Source: Pelagihabitans sp963710535 (GTDB lineage Bacteria; Bacteroidota; Bacteroidia; Flavobacteriales; Flavobacteriaceae). Taken from it: a stretch of 64,000 nucleotides of DNA. The DNA lies in NCBI GenBank assembly GCA_963710535.1, contig CAVQAW010000003.1, positions 806,001 through 870,000 on the forward strand, read 5' to 3'. Every line of letters starts with the position of its first letter. Position 1 is the stretch's first letter. Made by a program: the position numbers and the translations under genes. Of this stretch, positions 45,160 through 54,822 are shown piece after piece. The notes under the pieces were generated by a model. That model searched no databases, was not told where the DNA came from, and saw only the letters and a list, made by a program, of their open reading frames with translations.

Positions 45160-46704
45160 GTGAGGAAATTATTGATGCTGTTCGGGGTCCTTTCGACACT
45201 TACTTCCTGTGAATCGGATACGCTCCCTGAAGCACCGCCGAATATTGTATTGTTCATGGTCGATGACATGGGATGGCAAGATACCTCCGTTCCCTTTTGG
45301 ACCAGGCGCACCCCTTTCAATGATCGTTATCGCACCCCGAACATGGAACGTTTGGCCGAGGAGGGAATGAAATTTACCCAAGCCTATGCCACTCCGGTTT
45401 GCTCCCCGACCAGGATAAGCTTAATGACCGGCATGAATGCCGCAAGGCACAGGGTCACCAATTGGACCTTGATCAAAGACAGCATCCAACCCATGGAAAG
45501 GGATCATCCCGATTTGCAGTTCCCATTTTGGAATGTCAACGGCATGAGCCCGGTGGCAGGGGATTCGCTTTCCGTATATGCCATGCCTTTACCGCAAGTG
45601 CTGCATGATGCAGGCTACTACACCGTGCATTCCGGCAAAGCCCATTTGGGGGCCATTGGTACCCCTGGCGAAAATCCGAGGAACCTGGGTTTTGACGTGA
45701 ACATCGCAGGGCATGCGGCGGGTGCCCCAGGAAGTTATCTGGGCAGCAAAAATTTCGGAAACGTATCTGAAGGAAAAGAAATTTGGGCCGTACCCGGACT
45801 CGAACAATATCACGGCAAGGATATTTTCTTGACGGAGGCTATCACCCAAGAGGCCCTGAAGGCCATCGATTCGGCAGTGGTTAAAAAACAGCCCTTTTTT
45901 CTATACCTATCGCATTATGCGGTGCACACCCCGATCATGGGCGATGAAAGATATCTTCAATATTATTTGGAAAAAGGCTTGGATTCCATCGAAGCCAAAT
46001 ACGCTTCCATGGTCGAGGGCATGGACAAAAGCCTGGGTGATATATTGAATTATCTTGACGAAAAAGGCATTGCCGAAAACACGATCGTGCTCTTCATGTC
46101 TGACAATGGTGGTTTAAGTGCCCATGCACGCGGAGGAGAACCCAACACCCACAACAAGCCCCTTGCAAGCGGCAAGGGGTCGATGTACGAAGGGGGCATT
46201 CGGGAACCGATGATCGTCAAATGGCCGGGCAAGACCGCTCCGAAATCAATTTCGGAAGAACAGATCATTATTGAGGATTTTTATCCTACCCTGCTCGAAC
46301 TGGCGCAAGTAGATAGCTTGAAGACGGTGCAAAAAGTGGATGGCCGCAGCTTTGTGCCGATATTGAGCGGAGAAAAGGAACATCTCGGGCTTCGTCCCTT
46401 AATTTGGCACTATCCCAATGAATGGGGACCCAAGGGACCCGGAATCGGAGCCTCGAGTACGATTCGCAAAGGCAGCTGGAAATTGATCTATTTTCATGCC
46501 GACCGTCACATGGAACTGTACAATATCACCGAAGACATCGGGGAAACCAACAATCTCTTTGAAACCAAAATGGATATGGCAAAAGAGCTGGCCGGAGCAT
46601 TGTCCGATTATCTTGAAGGTGTAAAAGCCCAAATGCCCATCGACAAAAAAACAGGGAAAACAGTCGAATATCCCATAGCATTATTTAAGAATGAACAGAA
46701 TTAA
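45160..46704 (+). CDS. S1-type sulfatase, lipoprotein, GTG start
   Basis: This 514-residue protein starts at the GTG at 45160, which gives a signal and lipobox (LSTLTSC, Cys17). Later ATGs would cut the signal. The sulfatase core has PPNIVLFMVDDMGW (metal Asp pair), Cys81 in the formylglycine motif CSPTR, HSGKAHLG, FMSDNGGLSAH (metal Asp-Asn) and KGSMYEGGIREPMIVKWPG. It should release sulfate from a glycan, after conversion of Cys81 by a maturase encoded elsewhere. It overlaps the fucosidase gene by 14 bases, so the two are translated together. Confidence 0.93.
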   Translation: MRKLLMLFGVLSTLTSCESDTLPEAPPNIVLFMVDDMGWQDTSVPFWTRRTPFNDRYRTPNMERLAEEGMKFTQAYATPVCSPTRISLMTGMNAARHRVTNWTLIKDSIQPMERDHPDLQFPFWNVNGMSPVAGDSLSVYAMPLPQVLHDAGYYTVHSGKAHLGAIGTPGENPRNLGFDVNIAGHAAGAPGSYLGSKNFGNVSEGKEIWAVPGLEQYHGKDIFLTEAITQEALKAIDSAVVKKQPFFLYLSHYAVHTPIMGDERYLQYYLEKGLDSIEAKYASMVEGMDKSLGDILNYLDEKGIAENTIVLFMSDNGGLSAHARGGEPNTHNKPLASGKGSMYEGGIREPMIVKWPGKTAPKSISEEQIIIEDFYPTLLELAQVDSLKTVQKVDGRSFVPILSGEKEHLGLRPLIWHYPNEWGPKGPGIGASSTIRKGSWKLIYFHADRHMELYNITEDIGETNNLFETKMDMAKELAGALSDYLEGVKAQMPIDKKTGKTVEYPIALFKNEQN

Positions 46705-48784
46705 AAAATATGGCATCCTCTTCTGGATCGTTGTTTTAAGTTGCTGTAGCAAAGTAAAGCAACCCAAACCGGTTGGGCCCATCCCATCAGATCGACAATT
46801 GGCATGGCACGACATGGAATTTTATGCCTTCGTGCATTTCAATATGAACACCTTTACCAATATGGAATGGGGTACCGGGGGCGAAAGCCCGGAACAGTTC
46901 AATCCTTCGGAACTCAATACCCGACAATGGGCCAAGGTGGCCAAGGAAGCCGGGATGAAAGGGATCATCATCACTGCAAAACATCATGATGGATTTTGTC
47001 TTTGGCCCACAAAAACCACCGAACACTCTGTCAAAAATTCCCCCTGGAAAAACGGACAGGGCGATGTGTTGAAAGATTTATCCGAGGCCTGCGCCGAGTA
47101 CGGACTCAAAATGGGGGTCTACCTGTCGCCTTGGGACAGGAACCATGCCGATTACGGCAACCCGGAATATGTGACCGTTTTCCATGAACAGCTACGGGAA
47201 CTGTTGACCGATTACGGAGAGATTTTCGAGGTTTGGTTCGATGGGGCCAATGGGGGCTCCGGCTATTACGGCGGAGCCAATGAAACCCGCACTATCGATA
47301 ACAAAACCTATTATCAGTGGGAAAAGGCAGTAGATCTTGTAAGGAACCTACAACCCAATGCGGTCATTTTCAGTGATGGCGGTCCCGATATCCGCTGGGT
47401 GGGCAACGAAGAAGGCTGGGCCAACGAAACCAATTGGAGCATTATGCGGAGAGATGAGATCTATCCGGGATGGCCACGTTACGTTGAACTGCGTTCGGGA
47501 CATATCGATGGCACCCACTGGCTTCCCGCAGAAGCGGATGTTTCCATTAGGCCCGGCTGGTATTACCATCCCAGGGAAGACCATCAGGTAAAGTCATTGC
47601 CTCAATTGTTGAACATTTATTATAATGCCATAGGGCGCAATGCCAGTTTATTGCTGAACCTTCCGGTAGACACCAGGGGCCTGGTACATGAAACCGATGT
47701 GCAACAATTGATGGCGCTACGGAAACAACTCAACCTCGACTTTGCGACGGACCTGGCGAAAGGTGCCACCTGCACGGCCAGTGAAGTACGGGGCAACAAC
47801 GTCCGGTTTTCGCCGCAAAACGTCATTGATGACGACCCAAACACCTATTGGGCCCCCGAAAACGAAACCTCCACCGCAATGTTGACCATTGCCTTCGACC
47901 AACCCACAGAAGTCAATCGGGTGGTGCTCCAAGAGTATATTCCATTGGGCCAAAAGGTGCAGAATTTTATCCTTGAGGCCGAAATCGATGGGCGATGGAA
48001 AGAGATCGATGGTCAGACCACCATCGGGTATAAAAGAATACTGCGGTTTAACCCCCTTACGATTTCCAAGCTTAGGATAAATATTTTAAAATCAAAGGGG
48101 CCGCCCACCCTATCGGCCATCTCCATTTACCGTGCACCAACCCTTCTGGTCGAGCCCAAGGTATCCCGGAGCAAGGATGGGAGGGTAAAGATCCAGGTGC
48201 CCGACAAAACCGCCGTCATTTATTATACCATTGATGGCAGCGAACCAAACCCCAATTCCGCTCGCTACGAAAATCCTTTTGTGGTCGTGAAGCCCACCAC
48301 CATCAAGGCCATTGCATATGATCCCAAAGAAAACCTACGTTCGCAAATGGTGAGCCGAGATTTTGATATTGCCAAAAAAGATTGGAAAATATTCGATGCC
48401 TCCAGCGGCAATCTGCAAGAGGCGGTGAAAATCATCGATAGCGATCCAGATACCTTTTGGGGCACGGATGAGGGGTCTACCGAACCTCAGGAAGTGGTGA
48501 TCGATTTGGGAAAAGCCTATTCCCTAAAAGGATTTACCTATATGCCCAATCAAGATCGCTATCCGTTCGGCATTATCACGCAATATGAATTTTCGGTAAG
48601 CAATAACGGATTGAACTGGAAATTGGCCAAAAAAGGTGAATTTGCCAATATCGTGAACAGCCGGCTGGAACAGCGGGAAAACTTCAACCCGGTCAATGCA
48701 CGGTATATCAAACTCAAGGGCATCGCCGTCGACGGCCAAGACCTAAGGGCTTCCTTTGCCGAAATCGGTGTGCTGACGCGTTAG
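46691..48784 (+). CDS. GH29 alpha-L-fucosidase with two discoidin domains, lipoprotein
   Basis: This 697-residue protein has a signal ending in VVLSCC (lipobox). The GH29 barrel (about 30-350) shows FVHFNMNTFTNMEW, ITAKHHDGFCLWPT, MGVYLSPWDRNHADYG and the nucleophile Asp184 in VWFDGANGG. An F5/8 type C (discoidin) domain follows (about 355-475). After it comes a chitobiase-like sheet (VIYYTIDGSEPNPNSARYENP) and a second discoidin domain (560-690). The accessory domains probably bind the polysaccharide. Together with the overlapping sulfatase it likely removes fucose from a sulfated fucan- or fucoidan-like glycan at the cell surface. Confidence 0.94.
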   Translation: MNRIKKYGILFWIVVLSCCSKVKQPKPVGPIPSDRQLAWHDMEFYAFVHFNMNTFTNMEWGTGGESPEQFNPSELNTRQWAKVAKEAGMKGIIITAKHHDGFCLWPTKTTEHSVKNSPWKNGQGDVLKDLSEACAEYGLKMGVYLSPWDRNHADYGNPEYVTVFHEQLRELLTDYGEIFEVWFDGANGGSGYYGGANETRTIDNKTYYQWEKAVDLVRNLQPNAVIFSDGGPDIRWVGNEEGWANETNWSIMRRDEIYPGWPRYVELRSGHIDGTHWLPAEADVSIRPGWYYHPREDHQVKSLPQLLNIYYNAIGRNASLLLNLPVDTRGLVHETDVQQLMALRKQLNLDFATDLAKGATCTASEVRGNNVRFSPQNVIDDDPNTYWAPENETSTAMLTIAFDQPTEVNRVVLQEYIPLGQKVQNFILEAEIDGRWKEIDGQTTIGYKRILRFNPLTISKLRINILKSKGPPTLSAISIYRAPTLLVEPKVSRSKDGRVKIQVPDKTAVIYYTIDGSEPNPNSARYENPFVVVKPTTIKAIAYDPKENLRSQMVSRDFDIAKKDWKIFDASSGNLQEAVKIIDSDPDTFWGTDEGSTEPQEVVIDLGKAYSLKGFTYMPNQDRYPFGIITQYEFSVSNNGLNWKLAKKGEFANIVNSRLEQRENFNPVNARYIKLKGIAVDGQDLRASFAEIGVLTR

Positions 48785-48815
48785 GGCATATCCGCCAGCT
48801 TTATTTTTACCGACC

Positions 48816-49487
48816 TCATTCATGGGTTTCCTGGCGGCCATCCAGCAGGTGGATGATCCTTTTGCCATAATCCGCATTTTTTTCGGAATGTGTCACCTGG
48901 ATGATCGTCACCCCCTCTTCGTTCAATTGTTTGAAGAGTTCCATTATTTCCTGCCCCTGTATGGAGTTGAGGTTTCCTGTGGGCTCATCGGCAAGGAGCA
49001 ATTTGGGCTTGGAGATCAACGCCCGAGCAACGCCCACCAATTGTTGTTGGCCCCCGCTCAACTGTGTTGGAAATAGGTCTTTTTTTCCAACGATATTAAA
49101 ACGATCCAGCATATCGGCAACCATCGCCTTTCGTTCCGATCCGCTGTGCCTTTTGTACAATAATGGCATTTCCAAATTTTCATATACGGTAAGCTCGTCG
49201 ATCAAGTGATAGGCCTGAAACACAAACCCAATATATTGCTTGTACAGATTTGCACGTTGTTTCTCTTTTAAGTTGTGAACGGAGCCTTCCAAGAAGTTGT
49301 ATTCCCCTTCATTAAAATCGTCCAACATCCCTATGACATTAAGTAGGGTAGACTTCCCCGAACCTGACGGGCCCATGATCGAAATGAATTCACCTTCCCC
49401 TACCTCAAGGTTGATATCCTTCAATAGGAAGACCCGCTGCCCCCCTTGCTGTACCCATTTAAATATGTTTTGCAATCGCAGTAACAT
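48816..49487 (-). CDS. MacB/LolD-type ABC ATPase with altered D-loop (second ATPase of the locus)
   Basis: This 223-residue ATPase has Walker A GPSGSGKST (39-47), the Q-loop FQAYHLIDELTVYEN, the signature LSGGQQQ (143-149), Walker B LLLADEPT and the H-loop THSEKN. Two features deviate. The D-loop is GNLNS, with Asn174 where Asp is normal. The residues after the signature are LVGVARAL rather than RVAIARAL. It is the last gene of the leftward efflux operon, 57 bases after the third permease. It may serve that permease while the better-conserved ATPase at 57282 serves the others. Confidence 0.9.
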   Translation of the reverse strand: MLLRLQNIFKWVQQGGQRVFLLKDINLEVGEGEFISIMGPSGSGKSTLLNVIGMLDDFNEGEYNFLEGSVHNLKEKQRANLYKQYIGFVFQAYHLIDELTVYENLEMPLLYKRHSGSERKAMVADMLDRFNIVGKKDLFPTQLSGGQQQLVGVARALISKPKLLLADEPTGNLNSIQGQEIMELFKQLNEEGVTIIQVTHSEKNADYGKRIIHLLDGRQETHE

Positions 49488-49544
49488 GATTTTTGATGTT
49501 TTTGAATTGTTTTTTTGTTACCCCCGACATTTTACTCTTTTTGT

Positions 49545-51956
49545 TCATTCCGTTCGCAAACTTTTGGCCGGATTTGCCATAGAAGCTTTCAAGGTGACCA
49601 TGCCCACAAGCAAGGCAGTGCCAAGGAACGTCAATAGACCCACCAATAAAAAAATGATATGGTGCACTTCTACCCGGTAGGCAAAATTCGACAACCATCG
49701 GTTGCTGGCATAAAGTGCAATGGGCCAGCTGATGAACATTGCCACTGCGATAAAAAAGACATATTCCTTTACGGTAGATTTGACAATATGAAATCCGTTG
49801 GCGCCCAAAACCCGTCGTATCCCTATTTCCTTGGTTCGTGCCATTACCAGAAAAATAGTTATGCCGATAATCCCCATAGCGGCTAACAATACCGCGAGCA
49901 CATTCATCCAATATATAAGTTTGGCGGCCTGCTGGTCCTGAACGTAAAGTTCCCGCATATTCTCGGATAGGAATTCGGTTTCCAAAGGAAATACTTCGTC
50001 CAATTCATCATGTATCCGTTGAATTTGTTGAACGACTCCATCGGTATTGTCGGTGTCATATGAAATGATGGTCCGCCCGTTCATTCGTACCTTCGGCGAC
50101 AGCGTTATAAAATAAGGCGCAACTTGTTCCCGAAGCGAGAAGACATTGATATCCTCGAAAATTCCGGCTATCTCAAATGGGAAGCCGACCTGACCATCTT
50201 CGGAAATATATTCGGGCTCCGTTATGACAACGGTTCCAATAAGCGATTCGGGGGTCACTTCTTTCAATTTGGCGAATTTTTGCGCCGCAGTGCGGTTGAT
50301 CAATGTAGCCCTGCCATTAAAATTACCGGCGTCGAAGGTCGTTTGGATACCATATGCCCTCAAAGCCCCATCATCGAGGTATAACTGGTTGGCATCATCC
50401 AAGACTTCCTCAACGCCCTGCAGTTTATAGGTCACTTGATTAAAGGTGCCGATCCCAAAGGAAGATCCATTGCCCACATGGTTGATGCCCGGCACTTGCT
50501 TTAGGCGTTCTTGAAAAGCATCTTGTTTTTCAGGGGAAGTGTAGGCGTAAAGAATTCCTTCCTTTTTAAAACCAACGTCCTTGTTTTCGATATAATCCAT
50601 TTGGCGCATGATAAAATAGGAAATGGAGGTAATCGAAATGAGGATTACGAACTGACTGACGACCAAATACTTGCGGATGGAAAAATGTTGAAATCGATTG
50701 TCCCTTAGATTTTCCTTAAAAAGGCTCAAGGTGTCTTTTGAAGATAAAAAGATGGCTGGGGCAATACTTGCCAATAGTCCCAGAAGCATGGCCAACGATG
50801 CCAACATGATAAGGGTCTTCGGATTTGCCACAAGATTACTGTCCAGGCCGACATCCATCAATTCATTGAACCAAGGTACCACCAATGTTATCAACAGCGC
50901 CAGAATGGGAAGGGAGATCAAAGCCAACAATACGCCCTCGATGACGAACTGCAGTGCGATGGATCTATTTAAAGCACCCATGGCCTTTTTTATACCGATA
51001 GATTTCCCTTGCTTCGACTTGATGGCCAAGGTAAAATTCGCATAGTTGAACAGGGTAATGACCAAAATGAACAGTGCAAAACCGCCGATGAGAAGTATAA
51101 AGGAATAGTTTCCGGGTGTTTTTAGCTCGTAAAGAATATTTGATTTTAGGTGGATGTCTTCCAAAGGTTGCAATACATGTTTTTTGTAAAGGGGGTCGTT
51201 CACTAGGGTAGGGTTAATGGCGCCCATGGAAGTGTTGATCTGCCCTTCCACCTGTTTATAATCCGCATGATCAGCCAATCCAAAATAAACTCTGCTGCCC
51301 CAATAATCGATTCTGGGCTTGCTCAAGGCCATGGAGAATTCAAAATGGGAATTTGGCGGGACATCCTCAATAATCGCCGCAACCTCAAAACTTTCTTCCC
51401 CTATTTTGATTGCCTCCCCGATCAGGGCCGAAGGATCTTTAATCGCATTTCCAATGATTTTGGAGGCCGATGACGCTGTCAAAAGTACTTTGTTGACATC
51501 TTTTCCAAAATCGGATAGGCTGCCTGCTATTGGTCTCCAGGTGAAAAGGGTTGTGAACGCCTTGGGGGTATTGGTGGTGAGAAATCCTTTTTCCTGAACC
51601 CTTTTGTCTTTCCATGTAACATATTCCAAAGCATCGGAGGTAATGAATTGAGCCACCGTTTGCACTCCGGGAATGTTCTCAAAACCCTTGATATGATTTA
51701 GTTGTTGCGCTCCCGTTTCATCGTTCCAGTGCTGGAATCCAATGACGCTATAGTCTTGGGAACGATAGGTTCGCGCCAAGCGATATATGTTCTCGGAGTT
51801 TTTGTGAAAGCTATCGTAACTGTATTCGAAACCGATATAGCCGATGGCCACATAGGCAACGAAAAGACCTGCCACCAAACTCAATAAGTTGAACACCGTG
51901 AACAATCGATTTCTTAGAAATCCACGCAACGCTATTTTTAAACTTGTCAAAATCAT
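49545..51956 (-). CDS. MacB/FtsX-type ABC permease (third of three)
   Basis: This 803-residue protein has the usual two-module layout: TM1 (NRLFTVFNLLSLVAGLFVAY), a periplasmic MacB-type domain, an FtsX three-helix unit (LLIGGFALFILVITLFNYAN), a fifth helix, a second periplasmic part and a final FtsX unit ending NPAKSLRTE. The FtsX motif is recognisable in MARTKEIGIRRVLGANG. It is more diverged from the other two permeases than they are from each other and lacks their N-terminal FRNYxKIAWRNLWKNKGYS motif. It lies 21 bases after the chimeric permease and just before the second ATPase. Confidence 0.92.
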   Translation of the reverse strand: MILTSLKIALRGFLRNRLFTVFNLLSLVAGLFVAYVAIGYIGFEYSYDSFHKNSENIYRLARTYRSQDYSVIGFQHWNDETGAQQLNHIKGFENIPGVQTVAQFITSDALEYVTWKDKRVQEKGFLTTNTPKAFTTLFTWRPIAGSLSDFGKDVNKVLLTASSASKIIGNAIKDPSALIGEAIKIGEESFEVAAIIEDVPPNSHFEFSMALSKPRIDYWGSRVYFGLADHADYKQVEGQINTSMGAINPTLVNDPLYKKHVLQPLEDIHLKSNILYELKTPGNYSFILLIGGFALFILVITLFNYANFTLAIKSKQGKSIGIKKAMGALNRSIALQFVIEGVLLALISLPILALLITLVVPWFNELMDVGLDSNLVANPKTLIMLASLAMLLGLLASIAPAIFLSSKDTLSLFKENLRDNRFQHFSIRKYLVVSQFVILISITSISYFIMRQMDYIENKDVGFKKEGILYAYTSPEKQDAFQERLKQVPGINHVGNGSSFGIGTFNQVTYKLQGVEEVLDDANQLYLDDGALRAYGIQTTFDAGNFNGRATLINRTAAQKFAKLKEVTPESLIGTVVITEPEYISEDGQVGFPFEIAGIFEDINVFSLREQVAPYFITLSPKVRMNGRTIISYDTDNTDGVVQQIQRIHDELDEVFPLETEFLSENMRELYVQDQQAAKLIYWMNVLAVLLAAMGIIGITIFLVMARTKEIGIRRVLGANGFHIVKSTVKEYVFFIAVAMFISWPIALYASNRWLSNFAYRVEVHHIIFLLVGLLTFLGTALLVGMVTLKASMANPAKSLRTE

Positions 51957-51977
51957 ATTGAAGTGATTATTCGGTTC

Positions 51978-54797
51978 TTAAACTTTTACTGGATTCATGA
52001 TCGCGGCTTTGATACTTTGGTAGCTGACGGTCAGTATGGCAATCGTTAAGGCCAACAAGGCGGCCAATGCATACACCCACCATTCGATCTCAATCCGATA
52101 TGAAAAATCTTCCAACCATTTGTTCATGGCAAACCATCCGATGGGTAAGGAAATCAAAATGGCAATCACCACCATTTTTAAGAAGTCGGTTGTCAAGCGA
52201 TAAGTTATTTGTCCCATACTGGCACCCAGCACCTTTCGGATCCCGATCTCCTTGAAGCGCTTCTGGGCGTTAAAAGTGGCAAGTCCGAACAGACCAAGAC
52301 AGGCAATCAAAATGGACAGAATGGTAAATACCATAAAAATTTGACCTAAACGCCGCTCCGCTTCATAGGTGGTATTGAACGATTCATCCATAAATCGATA
52401 ACTGAAAGGTTGACTCTTCACCGGGTTCGAATTCGCCGCTTTGATCGCCTGAAAACTTATCGTCAATAGGGTTATAGCCAAGGCGCCCAGCACGGCCAAA
52501 GCGAAGATCCACCATTCCATGATCACATGATATGGATAGTCTTGCAACCAACCGTTCATCACATAGTAGGAGATGGGAATGGCGATGAAACAGGAGATGA
52601 TCACCAGTTTCAAAAAGTCTTTGGATAACATGTTCCATACGCTGAATACCGATGCCCCCAATACTTTGCGAACCCCTATTTCCTTGGTGCGCTGTTCGGC
52701 CACGAAAGAGGTAAGGCCGAACAGTCCGAGACAGCTGATCAAAATGGCCAAGGCGGTAAAAATTCCCGAAAGGGTACCGATTCGTTGTTCCGAGGCAAAC
52801 TTTTCCCCGTATTTCTCATCTACAAAATCGTATTGGAAAGGAATATCGGGGAAATGCTCCTTGAATACCCTTTCAATAATAGCCAAATTCTGACTGGCGC
52901 TCTGTTTCGGGTTCAACCTCAAATTGTAGTAACTCGAATTTCCATATTTGTCGTAGACATAAATTCCCTGCTTCACCGGTTCATAGGGCGATTGTGCGAT
53001 CATATCCTCGACCACCCCGATGATCTTCATCGGAGGTTCCGGATCTTCCTCATCATCATCTTTGATCAATACCCCGATCGGGTTGGTCAGATTCATATAT
53101 TTTTTGGCCGTGCGGTTGATGAGCACCGCATTGGAATCGGTCGCAAATTCCCTGGAAAAATCCCTGCCCTCAATGATCTTCATATTCAATGACTTCGCAT
53201 ACTCAGGCGTCACCTCGGTCCATGCCAGATCTTCCTGAAACCCTTCCGGTTTCCCTTCCCAATCAAAGCCACTGCGGTTCGACCAAATTTGTGTGGTGGG
53301 ACTGCTGGAAGCCGACATTTCGACCACTGCCCCTGACTTCAGGAACTCACTGCGCATCAGGTCATACTTGCCTTCGAAGTCACGGCTCATGGTCGGTATC
53401 TGAACCAAGCCTTCCTTATCGTAGCCCACCGGGCGGTTTTTGGCATGGTTGATCTGTTGCATCACGATGACCGTGCCTATGATGAAGGCGACCGAAACCG
53501 TGAACTGTACGACGACCAAAATTTTTCTGGGCAGGCCCGCATATTTACCCGCCTTGAATTTTCCTTTTAATACATCCACAGGTCTAAAGGATGACAGATA
53601 AAGCGCCGGATAGCTGCCGGCCAAAACGGCGGTCAACAGGACAAAGACAAGTGAACTCAACCAGAAAAAGACACTGCCCCATGGGAAGGTTATCGCCTTC
53701 TTCGACAGATCATTGAAACCATTTAAAGATGATAATACGATCATGACGGCAATACAAAAAGCGAGCAATACCACCAAAAGCGATTCGGTCAGAAACTGGC
53801 TGATCAATTGGTTTCTCTGAGAACCGATGGATTTTCGGATACCGACCTCTTTTGCCCTTTTTTCCGAACGCGCGGTACTCAGGTTCATGAAATTGATACA
53901 GGCCAAGAGCAAGACGAAAGCCCCGATGATCCCGAAAAGCCAGACGTATTTTATCCTACCTCCTGTTTGTTTTCCGTTTTCGAAATTGCCCCGCAGATAC
54001 CAATCCCTCATCGGAAAAAGAAATAGCTGGGGGTTGAACTCTGCCGTATCCTCGTTCTGGTTCTTCTTGACATCCCTGATCCTTGCCGTAACACCCTCCA
54101 TATCGGTATTATCCGCAATTTGGACAAACATTTGAAATGAATTATTGCCCCACTGATCCTCTGCATTCCTAACCCAATCGCGTACACTGAGATACTTTTC
54201 CCAAGGCATTATGAATTCCGTATCATTGAAGGAATTGTTTGTCGGAATATCTTCATATACGGCGCTTACCTCCATATCGAATTGGCTGTTGACCTTGATT
54301 ACCTTTCCAATGGGTTCTTCATCACCAAAAAGGGCCTTGGCGACCGATTCGGAGAGCATGATCGAATTGATTTCCCGCAACCCATCCTTTTCCCCTTTCA
54401 GTATTTTTAGATCCAACATTTCCGGTGCTTCCCGTTGCATAAAATTGCCGGTTTTTGAAAGGCTCTTCTCTTCATAGTTCAGATACTGCGATTCGTTCCA
54501 AGACGACATGACAAGATGCTTGAAATTATCTGCATATCCATCGCGCAATGCCTTTTCCAAGGGCCTGGGTATCGCGGGCCCCGTACCCGTTTCACTGTTG
54601 AAGGTCTGCGACTGGAACACTTGTGCGATCTTGTCCTTTTTGGAAAAATAACTGTTGTGGGAGAGTTCGTCCTGCATCCAAAGCCCGATGATCAGGGTTA
54701 CGGCTATTCCCAGCGCAAGTCCGCCTATGTTGATGGCCGAATAGCCTTTGTTCTTCCAGAGGTTTCGCCAAGCGATTTTAAAATAGTTTTTGTACAT
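51978..54797 (-). CDS. MacB/FtsX-type ABC permease with a duplicated C-terminal FtsX unit
   Basis: The protein has 939 residues, about 140 more than its neighbours. Residues 1-795 are a complete permease: YKNYFKIAWRNLWKNKGYS, periplasmic domain, FtsX unit, helix 5, second periplasmic part and final FtsX unit with RTKEIGVRKVLGAS and the usual ending SNPVKS. In place of a stop it continues with QPFSYRFMDESFNTTYEAE and a second full FtsX unit with RFKEIGIRKVLGASMG, ending AAIMNPVKV. The two copies are clearly related but well diverged. The added part corresponds to the last 144 residues of another permease. The junction is at about 52412/52413. Confidence 0.92.
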   Translation of the reverse strand: MYKNYFKIAWRNLWKNKGYSAINIGGLALGIAVTLIIGLWMQDELSHNSYFSKKDKIAQVFQSQTFNSETGTGPAIPRPLEKALRDGYADNFKHLVMSSWNESQYLNYEEKSLSKTGNFMQREAPEMLDLKILKGEKDGLREINSIMLSESVAKALFGDEEPIGKVIKVNSQFDMEVSAVYEDIPTNNSFNDTEFIMPWEKYLSVRDWVRNAEDQWGNNSFQMFVQIADNTDMEGVTARIRDVKKNQNEDTAEFNPQLFLFPMRDWYLRGNFENGKQTGGRIKYVWLFGIIGAFVLLLACINFMNLSTARSEKRAKEVGIRKSIGSQRNQLISQFLTESLLVVLLAFCIAVMIVLSSLNGFNDLSKKAITFPWGSVFFWLSSLVFVLLTAVLAGSYPALYLSSFRPVDVLKGKFKAGKYAGLPRKILVVVQFTVSVAFIIGTVIVMQQINHAKNRPVGYDKEGLVQIPTMSRDFEGKYDLMRSEFLKSGAVVEMSASSSPTTQIWSNRSGFDWEGKPEGFQEDLAWTEVTPEYAKSLNMKIIEGRDFSREFATDSNAVLINRTAKKYMNLTNPIGVLIKDDDEEDPEPPMKIIGVVEDMIAQSPYEPVKQGIYVYDKYGNSSYYNLRLNPKQSASQNLAIIERVFKEHFPDIPFQYDFVDEKYGEKFASEQRIGTLSGIFTALAILISCLGLFGLTSFVAEQRTKEIGVRKVLGASVFSVWNMLSKDFLKLVIISCFIAIPISYYVMNGWLQDYPYHVIMEWWIFALAVLGALAITLLTISFQAIKAANSNPVKSQPFSYRFMDESFNTTYEAERRLGQIFMVFTILSILIACLGLFGLATFNAQKRFKEIGIRKVLGASMGQITYRLTTDFLKMVVIAILISLPIGWFAMNKWLEDFSYRIEIEWWVYALAALLALTIAILTVSYQSIKAAIMNPVKV

Positions 54798-54822
54798 GAT
54801 CGTTCGATTTTTGATGGATGAT

